DNA from: Rhodospirillaceae bacterium
GTDB lineage: Bacteria; Pseudomonadota; Alphaproteobacteria; Rhodospirillales; Magnetovibrionaceae
Direction: 5' to 3'
Assembly: GCA_029883045.1 (NCBI GenBank)
Contig: JAOUJU010000105.1
Span: forward strand, 1-6,364
DNA: 6,364 bases
A model generated the notes under the pieces. It saw only the letters and a list, made by a program, of their open reading frames with translations, was not told the DNA's origin and searched no databases. This document shows positions 5,335-6,364 of this stretch, piece by piece. Made by a program: the position numbers and the translations under genes. How positions within the stretch are numbered: the first letter of the stretch is position 1; each line of letters opens with the position of its first letter.

Positions 5335-6364
5335 TGGGCATTCAGCTTTCACCTATAAACCAACGTAGGATTGGTAATTTTCGCGCTAACAAACGTGGCT
5401 ACTGGTCGTTGTGGATTTTTTTAATACTTTTTATAGCAACACTTTTTGCCGAATTCATCGCCAATGACCGCCCGGCAGTTGTAAAATATGACGGCGAATA
5501 TTACCTGCCAATTTTATACGATTACCCAGAAACAACGTTTGGCGGTTTTTTACAAACCACCACCGAGTACGCCGACCCCGAGGTCGAAGAAATGATAGAG
5601 GAAAAAGGCTGGATTATCTGGCCCATGATCCGCTTTTCCTATGACACGGTAAATTACCGCCTTAATGTTCCGGCCCCCAGCCCACCTTCGGCAGATAATA
5701 TTTTAGGAACCGATGATCAAGGCCGTGATGTTGCCGCGCGCCTGATTTATGGGTTTCGCATTTCTGTTTTGTTTGGGCTGACACTAACCATCATCAGTTC
5801 GCTTATAGGTGTCATGGCCGGCGCGGTGCAGGGATATTTTGGCGGATTAACCGATTTATTGTTTCAGCGTTTTATTGAAATATGGTCGGGACTACCAATG
5901 CTTTACTTGCTGATAATCCTTGCCAGTATTGTTGAGCCTAATTTTTGGTGGTTGTTAGGGATAATGCTTTTGTTTTCATGGATGGCGTTGGTTGGCGTGG
6001 TTAGGGCCGAATTTTTGCGCACACGTAATTTAGATTATGTCTTAGCCGCGCGCGCCCTTGGTGTTGGCAACCGGACCATAATGACGCGCCACATTTTGCC
6101 CAACGCAATGGTAGCAACCATTACTTTTTTACCGTTTATTCTTAATGGCGCCATCACCACCCTGACCGCGCTCGATTTTTTAGGCTTTGGTCTACCGCCG
6201 GGCAGCCCCAGTTTAGGTGAATTGTTAAACCAAGGAAAAGCTAACCTGCACGCACCGTGGTTGGGATTATCAGGATTTTTTACTTTGGCAATAATGTTAA
6301 CCCTTTTAATTTTTATTGGTGAAGCCGTCAGGGATGCGTTTGACCCAAGAAAGGTTTTTAAATG
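5334..6364 (+). CDS. yejE: Inner-membrane permease YejE of the Yej-type peptide ABC importer, 3' end at window edge
   Basis: YejE pairs with YejB to form the membrane channel. Reading from ATG 5334 gives 343 residues without a stop, equal to the usual length (E. coli about 341). The start MGIQLSPINQRRIGNFRANK and RGYWSLWIFLILF (first helix, about 21-38), then EFIANDRPAVVKYDGEYY, match YejE closely. Next come PPSADNILGTDDQGRDVAAR (117-136), IYGFRISVLFGLTLTIISS (second helix), and QGYFGGLTDLLFQRFIEIWS. The EAA loop includes AARALG (238-243) and RHILPNAM (252-259), and DFLGFGLPPGSPSLGELL (281-298) follows. It ends GEAVRDAFDPRKVFK. The final two bases TG are most simply read as the start of a TGA stop, so the protein is probably complete apart from one base of the stop codon. 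GGA at 5325-5327, inside yejB, is 6 bases upstream of the start. Overlap with yejB by one base implies translational coupling. Confidence 0.95.
   Translation, partial: MGIQLSPINQRRIGNFRANKRGYWSLWIFLILFIATLFAEFIANDRPAVVKYDGEYYLPILYDYPETTFGGFLQTTTEYADPEVEEMIEEKGWIIWPMIRFSYDTVNYRLNVPAPSPPSADNILGTDDQGRDVAARLIYGFRISVLFGLTLTIISSLIGVMAGAVQGYFGGLTDLLFQRFIEIWSGLPMLYLLIILASIVEPNFWWLLGIMLLFSWMALVGVVRAEFLRTRNLDYVLAARALGVGNRTIMTRHILPNAMVATITFLPFILNGAITTLTALDFLGFGLPPGSPSLGELLNQGKANLHAPWLGLSGFFTLAIMLTLLIFIGEAVRDAFDPRKVFK

Noticed and set aside
1..6364. Mobile elements, CRISPR arrays, tRNA/rRNA genes, defence or biosynthetic cluster genes
   Set aside because: No transposase, integrase, periodic repeats, cloverleaf or rRNA-like sequence was seen; every long coding region is a recognisable housekeeping or transport gene.

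Overview
The window reads as ordinary chromosomal DNA from an alphaproteobacterium, probably an uncultured or marine type with moderate-to-low GC (mid-40s percent by eye, not computed). The pointers are an alphaproteobacterial-style KdsB (SGSDR and QGDLP motifs), a CycM-like membrane-anchored cytochrome c beside kdsB, an IMPase-family histidinol-phosphatase (HisN), and a Yej-type peptide/microcin ABC importer. Wobble positions often carry A or T (TTA, ATA, AAT, AAA). I see no sign of mobile DNA, CRISPR, tRNA or rRNA.

Layout: 1-789 (minus strand) is kdsB, lacking only its extreme C-terminus at the left edge. 790-1015 is a divergent, non-coding control region with two short perfect palindromes and weak promoter-like elements. 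From 1016 everything runs on the plus strand with tight spacing: cytochrome c (1016-1570), hisN (1609-2382), yejA (2351-4234, overlapping hisN), yejB (4261-5334) and yejE (5334 to the right edge, 1-base overlap with yejB). The last three bases are ATG, placed as expected for an ATGA junction into the ATPase gene yejF outside the window. kdsB and yejE are both real genes that run off the window ends.

How the genes work together: yejA, yejB and yejE encode the periplasmic binding protein and the two inner-membrane permeases of one importer, and are almost certainly co-transcribed. hisN is translationally close to yejA. The cytochrome c (respiration), HisN (histidine synthesis) and KdsB (activation of Kdo for LPS) are housekeeping functions with no evident mechanistic link to the importer.

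I found no convincing new biological system. The best unexplained signals are a perfect 10-bp stem with a 6-nt loop inside codons 12-20 of yejB, the pair of palindromes in the kdsB/cytochrome control region, a terminator-like pairing in the same region, and an unusual residue in the HisN metal motif.
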